Below are positions 17,496 to 26,199 of a DNA stretch of 39,668 bases, piece by piece. Both the position numbers and the translations under genes were made by a program. The stretch is taken from positions 1-39,668 of the forward strand of contig NZ_JALNUP010000028.1 in assembly GCF_026540855.1 (NCBI RefSeq). Reading direction: 5' to 3'. This DNA comes from Sphingomonas sp. GC_Shp_5. Its GTDB lineage: Bacteria > Pseudomonadota > Alphaproteobacteria > Sphingomonadales > Sphingomonadaceae. Each line of letters opens with the position of its first letter. The first letter of the stretch is position 1. Under the pieces are notes generated by a model. The model was not told where the DNA came from. It saw only the letters and a list, made by a program, of their open reading frames with translations, and searched no databases.

Positions 17496-20400
17496 ATGAT
17501 TGCGGTCATCGGCTTGGTCGAAGCGGCACTGCGATATGCTTTGCGCGGATGGCCGGTGTTTCCGTGCGATCCCACGACCAAGCGCCCCTTCTTGCCCATG
17601 GATAAGGACAAGGACGGTAAGCCGATCAGGGGAACCGGGGGCGTCAAAAAGGCGTCAACCGATCCCGATCAGATCAGGGCGTGGTGGAGCAAGTGGCCGA
17701 AGGCGATGATCGGTGTCGCCGTAGGCGCTGCCGGTCTTCTCGTCGTCGACTTCGATCCTCGTACCGACGACATCATGGACGAAGCGACCGGTGAGATTAT
17801 TAGTCAGGACGTCTGGACGCTCGATAGGCTGAAGGCCAAGCTGACCGAAGCGACGGGATGTGAGCTACCGCCGACGCTGATCAGTGTCACGCGATCGGGC
17901 GGTGAGCATCATTGGTTCAAGATGCCCGCCGGCATGAACATCGGCAACGTCGGCAGCCTGCCCAAGCACATCGACGTGCGAGGTGCAGGTGGATACGTCA
18001 TCGTTGCCCCAAGCCATTTTGCTGGAAACGCTGAGGACAAGCCGGGCGACTATCGCTGGCTGACCGACGACAATGCGTCGCGCATGGCGGAGCTGCCGGC
18101 CGCGCTGCTCGAGCTGATGCTACGCCCTGTTGGCAAAGAGATCGCGGCGGCCCCCGCGCTGCCGCAGAACACGCGCCGGTTCGCCGTTGACGTGGACGAA
18201 GCACACCGCCGCTACGCCATGAACGCGCTTGACCGGGAGGTCAGCGAACTCGCGGCAACGCCGAAAGGCGGCGGACGATTTGGTGGCCGAAATCAGGGGG
18301 CGTATCATGCCGCCTTCAGCCTAGGGCAGTTCGTCGGCGCGGGCGCGCTGAGCGAAACCATCGTGCGCCAGTCACTGCTGGAGGTGGTGCGCAGCTTTGA
18401 TGCTGCTGCATACCAGGCGCACGCAGGCGCCATCGAAAACGGCATTGAGAATGGGCGCGCCAAGCCTCGCGATCTGACCGTGATCAGCACCAGCCGCCGC
18501 CAGTCGGGCCGTTCGTCTGCTCCCGGTGAGCGACGGCCGTCCGTCCCACTTTCGGCCTGGGCCGACCGTTCGGCCGATGACCGCCGCAACGGCGGCCGAT
18601 CTGACGATCAACCCTCCCACGATGGGAACATTAGCGTCGTCTCTGCTCTGGCAGGGGCAGAGCGTGACCGCCATCTCAGCATTGCCGCCGCATGGTTCCG
18701 CCGTGCTGTAGAGGCTCTCGACGGAACGGCAGATGCCGCAACCGCGCTGGCATTCGGAGCGGGTAGGCGCAGCGTCGCAGGCCTCTTGGATGACGCGGCT
18801 GTGGCCGAAGCACTAGCTAAGGCCGCGAAGAACCTCCCGGCCGGGACGGCGGTGGCGATCGAGCAGGCAACGTCTGCCGGCTGGGAACGCGGCTTCGACT
18901 TCAGCTCCATTCTGCTGACACTCCGCTGCGCGCGATATGCCCTCACGGACTTTGGGATCGCCGAGCGATTCCGCGAACGCTACGGCGACGATTACCGCTT
19001 CACGACGGCCAAGGGTTGGCTTGGCTGGGATGGCAAGCGGTGGAAGGAACTCGACCAGGACGAGAAGACGCCGCCCGCAGAGGTGATCGCAGCTGTATTC
19101 AACACGGTGCGACTCATTCAGCGCGAGGCGAAGCTCGTCGCGGATACGGGAGCCAACAACGCGCTTGATGGCGACGGTAAAGCCATCGTTCCGGGAGCTG
19201 GCGACGCTCACGGGTTGGACAGCTGGCTGCCAAAGGGAAACACGTTCCAGCTGTTCTCCGACGTCATCCGGGCATTCGGCCGCAAGTCGGAGACGACAGG
19301 CAAGCCGGCCGCGGTCGCGCTGCTCGCCCGCCAGTGGCTGACGGTGCCCATCGAGCAGTTCGACCTCGACCCTCTGGCGATCGGGGTGCTCAACGGCACA
19401 TTGCGCTTTACGAACGGTAGGCGCGATGACGGTAGTCGGTGGGCGACCGTCGAGCTGTCGGAGCACCGTCGCGAAGACTACAACACAAAGCTCGCTCCAG
19501 TCGAATATGACGAGCAGGCCTCAGCGCCGCTGTATGACGCCATGCTTGCATGGGCGCAGCCCGACAATACCGTTCGGCGCTACCTGCATCAGGTGGGCGG
19601 CTATGGTGCAACCGGCCTGACCGGCGAACACAAGCTCTGGTACAACTACGGGCGAGGCCGGAACGGCAAGTCGACGACGATCGACGCTTGGTGCCACGTC
19701 TTAGGTGACTACTCCGGAACAACGCTGATCGAGACCTTCCTCGATCAAGGGATCAAGAAGCGCGGCGATCAGGCGTCGCCCGATCTCGCCCGCCTCGGCG
19801 GTGTACGAATGCTCCGCGCATCGGAGCCGGATCGCGACGCCAAGCTCAACGCCGCCTTGGTCAAGTTCGCCACTGGCGGCGAACCGGTCCCGACGCGCGC
19901 GCTGCATCGCGGCTTCTTCGAGCTTGTCCCCCGATTCAAGCTCATCATGAGCGGCAACAGCAAGCCCGGCATCCCCGATACAGATGACGGGATCTGGAGC
20001 CGCATGAAGCTGGTCTCATGGCTCAAGAACATCGATCTTGAATTCAACGAGGACGGCACGCCGAAGAAGGATCCGGAACTCCTCGACAAGATCAAGCGCC
20101 ATGAGGCGTCCGGCGTGTTCCTGCGCCTGGTGCAGGGCCTCCTCGACTATCTCCGACATGGGCTGATCGAACCGTCATCTGTGACGGCCGACACGCAGGC
20201 CTACCGCGATGCCAGTGATCCGCTTGCCCGCTTCCTGCGTGAATGCGTCGTCCCGGACGACAAGGCGAGCGTCCAGTCCTCGATCCTGCATGGCGTGTTC
20301 GTGGCTTGGGCTCGCGCTGCCGGCGAACGCGAATGGACCAACAAAGGCTTCTCCAGCGCCATGACGGAGAAGGGCTACCGCAAGCACAAGTCTAATGGGA

Positions 20401-20552
20401 TGCACTGGCTGGAGCTGCGTCTGACCCGCGCCGCGTCCGACTTCGTCAACGATGATGGCTCTGTGCGCGTCCTCCACGACAGCGCGTCGGGCAGCCCTCG
20501 CGCGCCTCCGCCGCGGCCCGACCCGGACGACTGGCCGGATGACATACCCTGA
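17496..20552 (+). CDS. Phage/plasmid-type primase-polymerase with SF3 (D5-like) helicase
   Basis: The 1018-residue product combines two replication activities. The N-terminal ~230 residues are a prim-pol (archaeo-eukaryotic primase-like) domain: GWPVFPCDPTTKRPF, STDPDQIRAWWSKWP, the metal-binding VVDFDPRTDD and SGGEHHWFKMP and an RGAGGYVIVAPSH strand. A linker of low conservation follows. The C-terminal ~450 residues are a D5/SF3 helicase with Walker A in YGRGRNGKSTTID (about residue 715), and later RMLRASEPDRDAKLN and FKLIMSGNSKPGI (sensor/Walker C area). Such proteins start replication of phages, satellites or plasmids. No other intact phage gene is adjacent; downstream lies a large inverted repeat. 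The ATG overlaps the stop of an upstream frame. Confidence 0.93.
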   Translation: MIAVIGLVEAALRYALRGWPVFPCDPTTKRPFLPMDKDKDGKPIRGTGGVKKASTDPDQIRAWWSKWPKAMIGVAVGAAGLLVVDFDPRTDDIMDEATGEIISQDVWTLDRLKAKLTEATGCELPPTLISVTRSGGEHHWFKMPAGMNIGNVGSLPKHIDVRGAGGYVIVAPSHFAGNAEDKPGDYRWLTDDNASRMAELPAALLELMLRPVGKEIAAAPALPQNTRRFAVDVDEAHRRYAMNALDREVSELAATPKGGGRFGGRNQGAYHAAFSLGQFVGAGALSETIVRQSLLEVVRSFDAAAYQAHAGAIENGIENGRAKPRDLTVISTSRRQSGRSSAPGERRPSVPLSAWADRSADDRRNGGRSDDQPSHDGNISVVSALAGAERDRHLSIAAAWFRRAVEALDGTADAATALAFGAGRRSVAGLLDDAAVAEALAKAAKNLPAGTAVAIEQATSAGWERGFDFSSILLTLRCARYALTDFGIAERFRERYGDDYRFTTAKGWLGWDGKRWKELDQDEKTPPAEVIAAVFNTVRLIQREAKLVADTGANNALDGDGKAIVPGAGDAHGLDSWLPKGNTFQLFSDVIRAFGRKSETTGKPAAVALLARQWLTVPIEQFDLDPLAIGVLNGTLRFTNGRRDDGSRWATVELSEHRREDYNTKLAPVEYDEQASAPLYDAMLAWAQPDNTVRRYLHQVGGYGATGLTGEHKLWYNYGRGRNGKSTTIDAWCHVLGDYSGTTLIETFLDQGIKKRGDQASPDLARLGGVRMLRASEPDRDAKLNAALVKFATGGEPVPTRALHRGFFELVPRFKLIMSGNSKPGIPDTDDGIWSRMKLVSWLKNIDLEFNEDGTPKKDPELLDKIKRHEASGVFLRLVQGLLDYLRHGLIEPSSVTADTQAYRDASDPLARFLRECVVPDDKASVQSSILHGVFVAWARAAGEREWTNKGFSSAMTEKGYRKHKSNGMHWLELRLTRAASDFVNDDGSVRVLHDSASGSPRAPPPRPDPDDWPDDIP

Positions 20553-20613
20553 GCCTCCCAAGCTGGGATGGCCGTGGGAAGATTGTGGGAAGCAGAAACG
20601 GCGGTTTTCTGCG

Positions 20614-20724
20614 GGATTGGGAGGGTTGGAAGGGTTTCGACGATGTTCCGTACAACATGCATGCGCGCACATGCGCGCATGTGCGCGACAAAACATACGA
20701 CAACCCTTCCAACCCTCCCAATCC
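20614..20724. repeat. 23-bp perfect inverted repeat with 65-base spacer
   Basis: The arm at 20614–20636 (GGATTGGGAGGG followed by TTGGAAGGGTT) is exactly complementary to 20702–20724. The spacer holds a second, separate palindrome. The structure starts 62 bases after the primase-helicase stop. It could be a replication origin, a large terminator or an attachment-type site; the sequence alone does not decide. Additional GGGAGG and GTGGGAAG copies lie on both sides. Confidence 0.85.
20664..20687. repeat. 24-base perfect palindrome of alternating purine-pyrimidine
   Basis: The stretch is self-complementary over 24 bases, centred on GCGC within ACATGCGCGCATGT (20669–20682), and flanked by more CG/CA steps. 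Alternating sequence of this kind can form a cruciform or Z-DNA. It lies inside the spacer of the 23-bp inverted repeat but is not concentric with it. Confidence 0.85.
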
Positions 20725-21258
20725 TCCCATGAAAAGAGAATAAGCCATTGGGATATAATGATATGACCAGATTTGATGGTGGGAGGATCGAGGCTTTCGG
20801 TGGGAGGGTCGCGGGAGGATCATTGGTAGCGCGCCCCTCATTGGCCATGCTGTGTCTCGCCGCATGTGATGAACTGCTGCGCAAAAATGCGCAGCAGTTG
20901 CACGGCGCCGAGAGGCGGGATGTTTGCTTCCAATTTTGGACAGCAGTCTCAACTCATCCGCGATCCCCACCCCCCCCCGGGGGGGGGTACATTCTGGTGA
21001 GGAGGCCTTCGCCCTAGACCCCATAGGTTCTCACTCAGGGATTTTTTCTACGTCCGGCGGTTTTTCCGGTGAGGACCGTGGCGCAGGATGGCCGTCAAAG
21101 GTCGCTACGCCCTTTGAGGCTTCGCAAGCCGCCTCTGGCAGCATCGCTGCCCAGCGGCCGGCCACATCAAACCACACTGCTGCCGCCGCCTGAAGGTATG
21201 TTGTTCCCTTCAAGGCGACTAGAGCTGCCATTTATTTCCCGCGCCTCGGAAGCGCTCG
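20725..21258. other. Non-coding stretch after the primase
   Basis: No supported gene. It contains repeated GGGAGG motifs (about 20779–20820), the C9G9 palindrome, and two GGTGAGGA copies (near 20996 and 21068). Confidence 0.4.
20969..20988. repeat. C9G9 palindrome
   Basis: Nine C (20970–20978) are followed directly by nine G (20979–20987), with A and T completing a 20-base perfect palindrome. It lies in a non-coding area between the primase and a phage-like small ORF. Such a tract could pair as a hairpin or form a quadruplex; it is also a place where assemblers make errors. Confidence 0.7.
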
Positions 21259-21624
21259 ATGAACGTCGGGACCTTTGCCAATCTCGGGCGGGTCGATGGC
21301 ATGCCGAGTGTGCCTTCGATCGCACGGTTCATTGCCGCGCGCCCCGACTTCCCAGTGATCCAACATGGTCGATACGGCAAGCCGTTCGCCCTCGACGCGG
21401 CTGCCGCCATCATCCGCAAGCACTGGCGCGACGGCCGACACGAGCGCCGGCTTCGTCGCCTCGCAGCTGCGGAGGGAGACGGCGTATGGCGAGCAGCAAC
21501 CCTTGCCGGGGCTGTTTCCGCGCGACGAACAGGCGCGGTCGTCCGAATGATCAGCGCCGTCCGCCTCGAAGCGCCTGGTGTTCGCCCGACTGTCGGCGAC
21601 CTGCGCGCGCAAGGGGCACGCTGA
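21259..21624 (+). CDS. Possible phage-type DNA-binding protein (HTH), probably decayed
   Basis: The frame starts with ATG 7 bases after GGAAG. The first ~65 residues (MPSVPSIARFIAARPDFPVI, then HGRYGKPFALDAAAAIIRKH) resemble a short helix-turn-helix segment of the kind found in small terminase subunits or excisionase-like proteins, followed by WRDGRHERR. After about residue 70 the composition changes. The next frame over continues with SQLRRETAYGEQQPLPGLF, a more natural phage-protein ending, which suggests a frameshift near 21430–21450. The family assignment is weak. Confidence 0.35.
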   Translation: MNVGTFANLGRVDGMPSVPSIARFIAARPDFPVIQHGRYGKPFALDAAAAIIRKHWRDGRHERRLRRLAAAEGDGVWRAATLAGAVSARRTGAVVRMISAVRLEAPGVRPTVGDLRAQGAR

Positions 21625-22009
21625 TCGCAACTGGCGATGCCTCCGCGGTCAACGTGGCCGTCGCGATCGGGCAATCCTCCGGGGTGACGACGCCATCTGC
21701 ACATTGGGCTGAGGGCTTCCGCGGGTCGGCGTTCCGCCTTGACCGTCGATCGTGTCGCCACGCGCGACGATCTCCTCCGTCGAATGGCGGAGCGGCACTG
21801 GGCGGGAGTTTCGGTAAGCGCTCAATACCGCGAGATCGCCACGGCCGCCAGCGCATACTGGCGCCGCGCGGCGCGCCTGAACGCCCGGATGCCGGAGGGG
21901 CTGAGCTGCGCCTCCGTTTCGATATCCATGGCGTCGATGCGGACCTGCTCGAAGTCGGCGCAGTTGGCGATACCGTAGCGGTTGGCGTCCTTCTCGATCA
22001 TCATCGCCT

Positions 22010-22652
22010 GCTGATGCCGTCATTGGGATTGGTGTTGTATTCCGCGATGGCGTGGACGGCGACCACCTCAAGCTCCATCATGATTACGCAGGCCCCGTCC
22101 TCGGCATTGTGACCAAGGCGCCGGGCCTCGACGAGCGGCAAGGTCTTGCCGGGAAGCATCTCGCAGATCATACGCACCACGGTGCCGATTGTCCGTTCGC
22201 CGATCGCGCGGTAGCGCGGTAGCGCGGGCGCTTGATAGGGCAGAACCTGACGCTGAAGCCGCTACTGCGGGCGGCAGCCTCCATCATATGGCTGCGGAAC
22301 TCCACGGCGTTGTCCACGATCAGTTCGACGGGCTTGCCGCGCAATCGCACAGGATCGGGTACTTGCGATCGAATTTGGCGGGCACCTTCTTCGGCAGCAC
22401 CATGCGGCGCAGGATCTCTCCGACAGTCCAGTTGCACGGATCGATGAAGGAGATGAGGTAGGCGACCACCGCCTGCCCCAGCAGGACAATCGCGATCCGA
22501 CGGCTGAGCGCCTCGACATCCTCCACCACCCAAGCGAGGCCGGAGACATTGGCATCAACGTAGACAGGTTCTGATGCGATCGCGCCCAACCAACCCCCTC
22601 CCGGGAATCTCGCCCCAGGACGGGGATCGCCCTTCCTGTGTTCCAAGGACAA
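22010..22652 (-). pseudogene. Remnant of Mu/TniA-type DDE transposase
   Basis: Pieces of one integrase-core transposase are spread over different frames. From high to low coordinates: PVYVDANVSGLAWVVEDVEA, then WTVGEILRRMVLPKKVPAKF (22320–22590); then, after a frameshift near 22340, GKPVELIVDNAVEFRSHMME and VRFCPIKRPRYRA (catalytic Asp region with DN--EFRS); then VAVHAIAEYNTNPNDGISRR ending near 22015. The order and motifs match the rve core and downstream region of Mu/TniA/IS-type transposases. At least two frameshifts make it inactive. Sequence between 21625 and 22009 may hold its tail but I cannot support this. Confidence 0.65.
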
Positions 22653-23120
22653 GCGTTTTCGTCGGCGAGGCCGAGACCTGCGACCTCGGGATCGCGGAAC
22701 GGTCCGTTTATAGACGCAAGCGCGAGCGGCTACCCGGGCAAGGGAGTGGGTGGCCGGTTACCTTCGCGCGCCAACAAACTGTGATTGAACGTGAGCTGTT
22801 GTTGCGAGCTGACCTGGGCGATGTCAACTTGCCGTCAGTCGTGAATGCCGGGTTGAGACCGCGACGAGTTCTCCGTGAGCACGCACGTCATGCTGGCTAT
22901 GTTTAATGTCCGACAGGTAACACCCAAGTAGCTTGCCGGCAGGGCGAAACCGCGGCACAGGGACGCCTTAGCTGGTGGCCCATCCTGTAGGTACTCAGAA
23001 CCGATTGGTTCGAATCCCACATTGTTTCAGCGCAAGCCGTAGACAGGCACTAGGTTCTAGGCGAAGTCAAAATGCGGCGCCGAACTCGGCGATCTCCTGT
23101 CGGCGTCAAGCAGAGAATAG
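22653..23120. other. Non-coding stretch
   Basis: No supported gene. At 23007–23020 GGTTCGAATCCCAC looks like the T-arm of a tRNA, but the matching stem half and the rest of a tRNA are missing. Confidence 0.35.
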
Positions 23121-23339
23121 ATGAACCAGCGGATAACTCCCCACTGGCCACAGATCCACTCGGCGCGTGCCGAGCAGGAACTTGCTATGGCTTCTCGGGC
23201 GCGACACGAAGCGGCGCGACGTTCACACCTTGATCTCGCCTCAATGCACGCCGCGAAGGCAGAGGAAATGCGAAAGGTTTGTCTCGCCGAATTTACCACG
23301 CCTGTAGCCTCTTCGCCCTACGCTGCGGCCGGCTCTTGA
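23121..23339 (+). CDS. Small helical hypothetical protein
   Basis: The 72-residue product is almost entirely helical in composition, with an Ala/Arg/Glu-rich stretch (ARAEQELAMASRARHEAARR, then LDLASMHAAKAEEMRK). This pattern is common in small sphingomonad proteins of unknown role. The start is an ATG with only a weak purine-rich leader. I do not recognise a family. The gene lies between decayed mobile DNA and the convergent winged-helix gene. Confidence 0.5.
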   Translation: MNQRITPHWPQIHSARAEQELAMASRARHEAARRSHLDLASMHAAKAEEMRKVCLAEFTTPVASSPYAAAGS

Positions 23340-23425
23340 AGCTGACGGACATCAGCCCCGGGCTCAGACGACCGAAGCAGCAACCTCGAGCGTCAGCGCC
23401 TCGCCCTTACGCTTGGAGCTTGTCC

Positions 23426-23896
23426 TCAGGCGAGAAGAGAAACGACCGTTTCCACGCCCTCGATCGTCAGACTGACGTAGAAGCGTCTGCGGTCGAGAGC
23501 ATCGGCATTGCGCGTCACCAGCCGGCTACCTTCCAGAAGAGACAAGTAGCGCAGGGCGGTCGCGGAATTCGTGCCGGATCCCACGCATGCGTCTGAGACA
23601 CTGATCAACCGACCTTCTGCATTCGAGATGTACAGATCCAGCAACATCTTCCAAGCCGGGTCATTCGAGACGGCCAATCCGAGCATCGCCGTCTTTTGGC
23701 AGGCGCGATGGTATGCTCTCTTGGCTAGCAGAAGCATGTTCTGTGCCTCGCTATTTTGATCCAGTAATCCGCCCTGCGGCGGGTCACCATCGTAACCCTC
23801 TATGGAATGCCTCCGCCGCGTTAAAGGCGAGACACTAGGCTTCTCAACTTGGCCTTGAACGGTCGCGTCGGATAAGGAGAGACGGTAGTGCAACAT
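23426..23896 (-). CDS. MarR-like winged-helix DNA-binding protein
   Basis: The 156-residue product (from the ATG at 23896; an upstream ATG at 23941 is also open) has a disordered N-terminal half and a winged-helix C-terminal half: NDPAWKMLLDLYISNAEGRL, then ISVSDACVGSGTNSATALRYL, SLLEGSRLVTRN, and a wing DRRRFYVSLTIEGVETVVSLL (quoted in parts). This arrangement is typical of small sphingomonad MarR-type regulators. Its target is unknown. It is the last gene of a minus-strand series with the membrane protein, small helical protein and LuxR-type gene upstream. Confidence 0.7.
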   Translation of the reverse strand: MLHYRLSLSDATVQGQVEKPSVSPLTRRRHSIEGYDGDPPQGGLLDQNSEAQNMLLLAKRAYHRACQKTAMLGLAVSNDPAWKMLLDLYISNAEGRLISVSDACVGSGTNSATALRYLSLLEGSRLVTRNADALDRRRFYVSLTIEGVETVVSLLA

Positions 23897-23922
23897 GAGG
23901 CTTACTCTGGGTTTCGCGCCCG

Positions 23923-24375
23923 TCAGGAACGTGCGCGGCAACTCCAGTCCAAATCCCGGCCCTCAGCCCGCATTCGGCGAACGTGACGGGCGGTTCCAAG
24001 CGCGAGCACCAGCATCATCGGATACGCCCAAGCCGCCGTCATCACGGCGTAGGCCATCCGCAGCACCTCTTGATCCGCGGCACGGACCAGGTGGGCACCG
24101 GTTCCAATTGCATGGAAGGTCACGAGCCAGAACGGCCAGAAGCGGTCAGCGTAGAGCGAGACGACGAGCAGCACCACAAGGAGGAGCAGATCGACGAGCA
24201 TCACTCCGCTCTCGATGCCGACGAACCGGCTGGGCATGGCGTGTTGGACGAAGTGCGTGATGATCGTTGCGATTAGCAGCGATGCGCCGGTTATCTTCTC
24301 GGGTGCACCGCCGCGAATCACGGCATAGGAACTGACCAGCAGCTGGAGCAGATTGAATACTATTACGCGTTCCAT
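23923..24375 (-). CDS. Integral membrane protein of unknown function
   Basis: The 150-residue product starts at MERVIVFNLLQLLVSSYAVI and has four to five predicted membrane helices (including GVMLVDLLLLVVLLVVSLYA and YAVMTAAWAYPMMLVLALG). A charged C-terminal tail follows (TARHVRRMRAEGRDLDW). The start at 24375 is 17 bases after the upstream gene stop, with AAGGA before it. I do not recognise the family. Tight spacing suggests one transcript with the two genes upstream. Confidence 0.7.
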   Translation of the reverse strand: MERVIVFNLLQLLVSSYAVIRGGAPEKITGASLLIATIITHFVQHAMPSRFVGIESGVMLVDLLLLVVLLVVSLYADRFWPFWLVTFHAIGTGAHLVRAADQEVLRMAYAVMTAAWAYPMMLVLALGTARHVRRMRAEGRDLDWSCRARS

Positions 24376-24392
24376 GCTGGGCCTTGGTTCCT

Positions 24393-24743
24393 TCAGGCGA
24401 CGAGAGCAATCGGCGTTGCCGAACGCGCCATCGGGCCCACGACATCCGGCGGGCACTCGGATTGATCGCCATATGCCCGCAGGCCCATATCGCTGCGAAC
24501 TTCGAGAAGAGCGCTATGGGCGTCGATCAGTTTCTGCCTGGCCCGCATGAGATCGCCAGTTGCCTCGCTTACCAGCCGAAGAGCTTCGGTGCCCATACCC
24601 AGTGGAAGGTTCGCGGCGGCTCGTTGCTCCAGCATCTTTGCAAGGCATGCAGCGGTCGACGAGGTTGCTAGGTCAGCGGCCTTCTCGGCGGTGAGGAAAT
24701 GAGCGGTTACCAGGTCGGCAGCGAGACGTCGTTCTTTCAGCAT
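24393..24743 (-). CDS. Small helical protein of unknown function
   Basis: The 116-residue product (MLKERRLAADLVTAHFLTAE…) is soluble, Ala/Leu-rich and likely all helical. AGGA lies before the ATG. It sits 30 bases after the LuxR-type gene and 17 bases before the membrane protein gene. I recognise no domain; the coupling suggests a shared role with the membrane-anchored regulator. Confidence 0.65.
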   Translation of the reverse strand: MLKERRLAADLVTAHFLTAEKAADLATSSTAACLAKMLEQRAAANLPLGMGTEALRLVSEATGDLMRARQKLIDAHSALLEVRSDMGLRAYGDQSECPPDVVGPMARSATPIALVA

Positions 24744-24773
24744 CGTTAGTCCTAAGCGCGGCGATGCAACGTA

Positions 24774-25340
24774 TCAGTGGGCGATGAATGCTCTTGCCTT
24801 GCCTATCACACTAGACAGGGTTTGCCCCATGTTCAGCAGAGCGACAGATAGCACACACACAACAAGGATGAGCATTCCGATCAGCAGAAGCCGCTCGGTC
24901 TTGCGCAGCTCGTTGCGGGCTCCCCCAACGTCTCGGATCGTGGGCGCCACCCCCATGATCCGTCGAGCCAGCCCCCACGGCCGGCTCTGGGGCTCTTCTG
25001 CTGCTACTGCCGGCTCAGCGGCAACGTCGATTAGTTCGGATGGAAGCGGATCGGATACGGTCGAAGCCGACAGTTCAGTACCCCTGATTGAATATGGGGG
25101 GGGCGTAGAGAGTACGGGTTCCCCGCTGGTTGCGGTATTGGCCTCATGAGCATCCAGCATTCGAGCCGCCGCAAACCGAGACGACGCGCCCAGCACTTGC
25201 ACCGCCCGCTCGAGACGCTTGTCGACAGCAGACGGCGATACGCCCACGATCTGAGCGATCTCTTTCGAATTGTGATGGGTGAGCACTAAGCGCAGACACA
25301 CGCGCTGAGCCTCGGTCACTTGGTCGAATGCGGCGGACAT
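24774..25340 (-). CDS. LuxR-type HTH protein with C-terminal membrane anchor
   Basis: The 188-residue product begins with a GerE/LuxR-type helix-turn-helix (TEAQRVCLRLVLTHHNSKEI, AQIVGVSPSAVDKRLERAV, residues ~7–50). A Pro/Glu-rich linker follows, and then one membrane helix near the C-terminus (LLLIGMLILVVCVLSVALLN, about residues 150–170). There is no receiver or autoinducer domain. A DNA-binding head with a membrane tail suggests a regulator held at the membrane, possibly sensing through partners encoded next to it. Confidence 0.8.
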   Translation of the reverse strand: MSAAFDQVTEAQRVCLRLVLTHHNSKEIAQIVGVSPSAVDKRLERAVQVLGASSRFAAARMLDAHEANTATSGEPVLSTPPPYSIRGTELSASTVSDPLPSELIDVAAEPAVAAEEPQSRPWGLARRIMGVAPTIRDVGGARNELRKTERLLLIGMLILVVCVLSVALLNMGQTLSSVIGKARAFIAH

Positions 25341-25686
25341 GGAGACTACCTAATCCCCCGCAACTTGGTTGAGAACCGACAAATCAAAATGGTTCTAATT
25401 GCGCCTGCGCTTTCGAGACGCTGCGCTACCCAGGTGCCATCTTCGCATCATAAACCCTACCAGGGATACCCGTTCAGATTGGTGAAAATGCCAGCGGGCG
25501 GCAGGTGCTCCGGTATTCTGGTGGGCCAAGCGGATCTTGGCGGCTGGAAGCATCATCATGGCGGACTGCTTCGGACGTGACGACGATCCAATTGACCGGC
25601 ATGCGATTGTCTTCGGAAGCGAACGTGGAGCTTCGCGTGCGTGGCGAATACGACGGCTGACGTTAGTTCCTGACAGCTATCTTGAG
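25341..25686. other. Intergenic stretch left of the IS481 element
   Basis: No supported gene. It should hold the promoter of the minus-strand LuxR-type operon near 25345–25420. Confidence 0.35.
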
Positions 25687-25689
25687 GAC

Positions 25690-26058
25690 CTAGGTGTTTA
25701 GTCCTGGTATCTGGCGGGTCGGATCGATGATGAACCGATCTGGCTCTGACGTCCAGATCTTGGCGATGTATTCGTAGGGTGTGAGCCCGCTGAGCGTCTT
25801 GAGCCGGCGGGCGGAGTTATAGGCGGCCATGAAGTCGGTGAGGTGCGTGCGGAGCTGGTCGTGGCTCTCGTAGTGGAAGCGTTTGACGGTCGCTTCCTTG
25901 ATGGTGCGGTTCATCCGCTCGACCTGGCCGTTGGTCCACGGGTGGTTCGGTTTGGTGAGCCGGTGCTCGATCTCGTTCGCCTCACAGATCATGTCGAAGC
26001 GCATCTGACGCGACCAGGCCGTGTTGCGGTTGCGGGGCTGCTCGGCGAACTGGATGCC
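25690..26058 (-). pseudogene. IS481-family transposase, C-terminal part
   Basis: This part continues the catalytic core after the IS110-type insertion: GIQFAEQPRNRNTAWSRQMR, then EHRLTKPNHPWTNGQVERMN (with the catalytic Glu) and TLSGLTPYEYIAKIW, ending GLNT with the stop inside the left terminal repeat. The first part lies at 27703–28289. The join recreates TDNG-IQF, the expected DNG motif. Confidence 0.85.
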
Positions 26059-26199
26059 ATAGCACATTGGGAAGAGCGCTATGGCCCTGATGGAGACAAG
26101 GCCGCGAAGCGGCCGCAGGCTTCATCAGGGCAAGCCATGGCCGGTCAGCAGGTATCTAAAGTGAGGTTGTCGAGACAACACTTTGGAGGCCGACCGACC

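Noticed and set aside
16876..17499. Full-length + strand gene before the primase
   Set aside because: Only the end of the frame, which overlaps the primase start, looks gene-like; the first ~100 codons look random and no start is supported.
23007..23020. tRNA-like T-arm GGTTCGAATCCCAC
   Set aside because: The 5' half of the T stem does not pair, and no acceptor, D or anticodon arm can be drawn around it. It could be a trace of an attachment site but this is unsupported.
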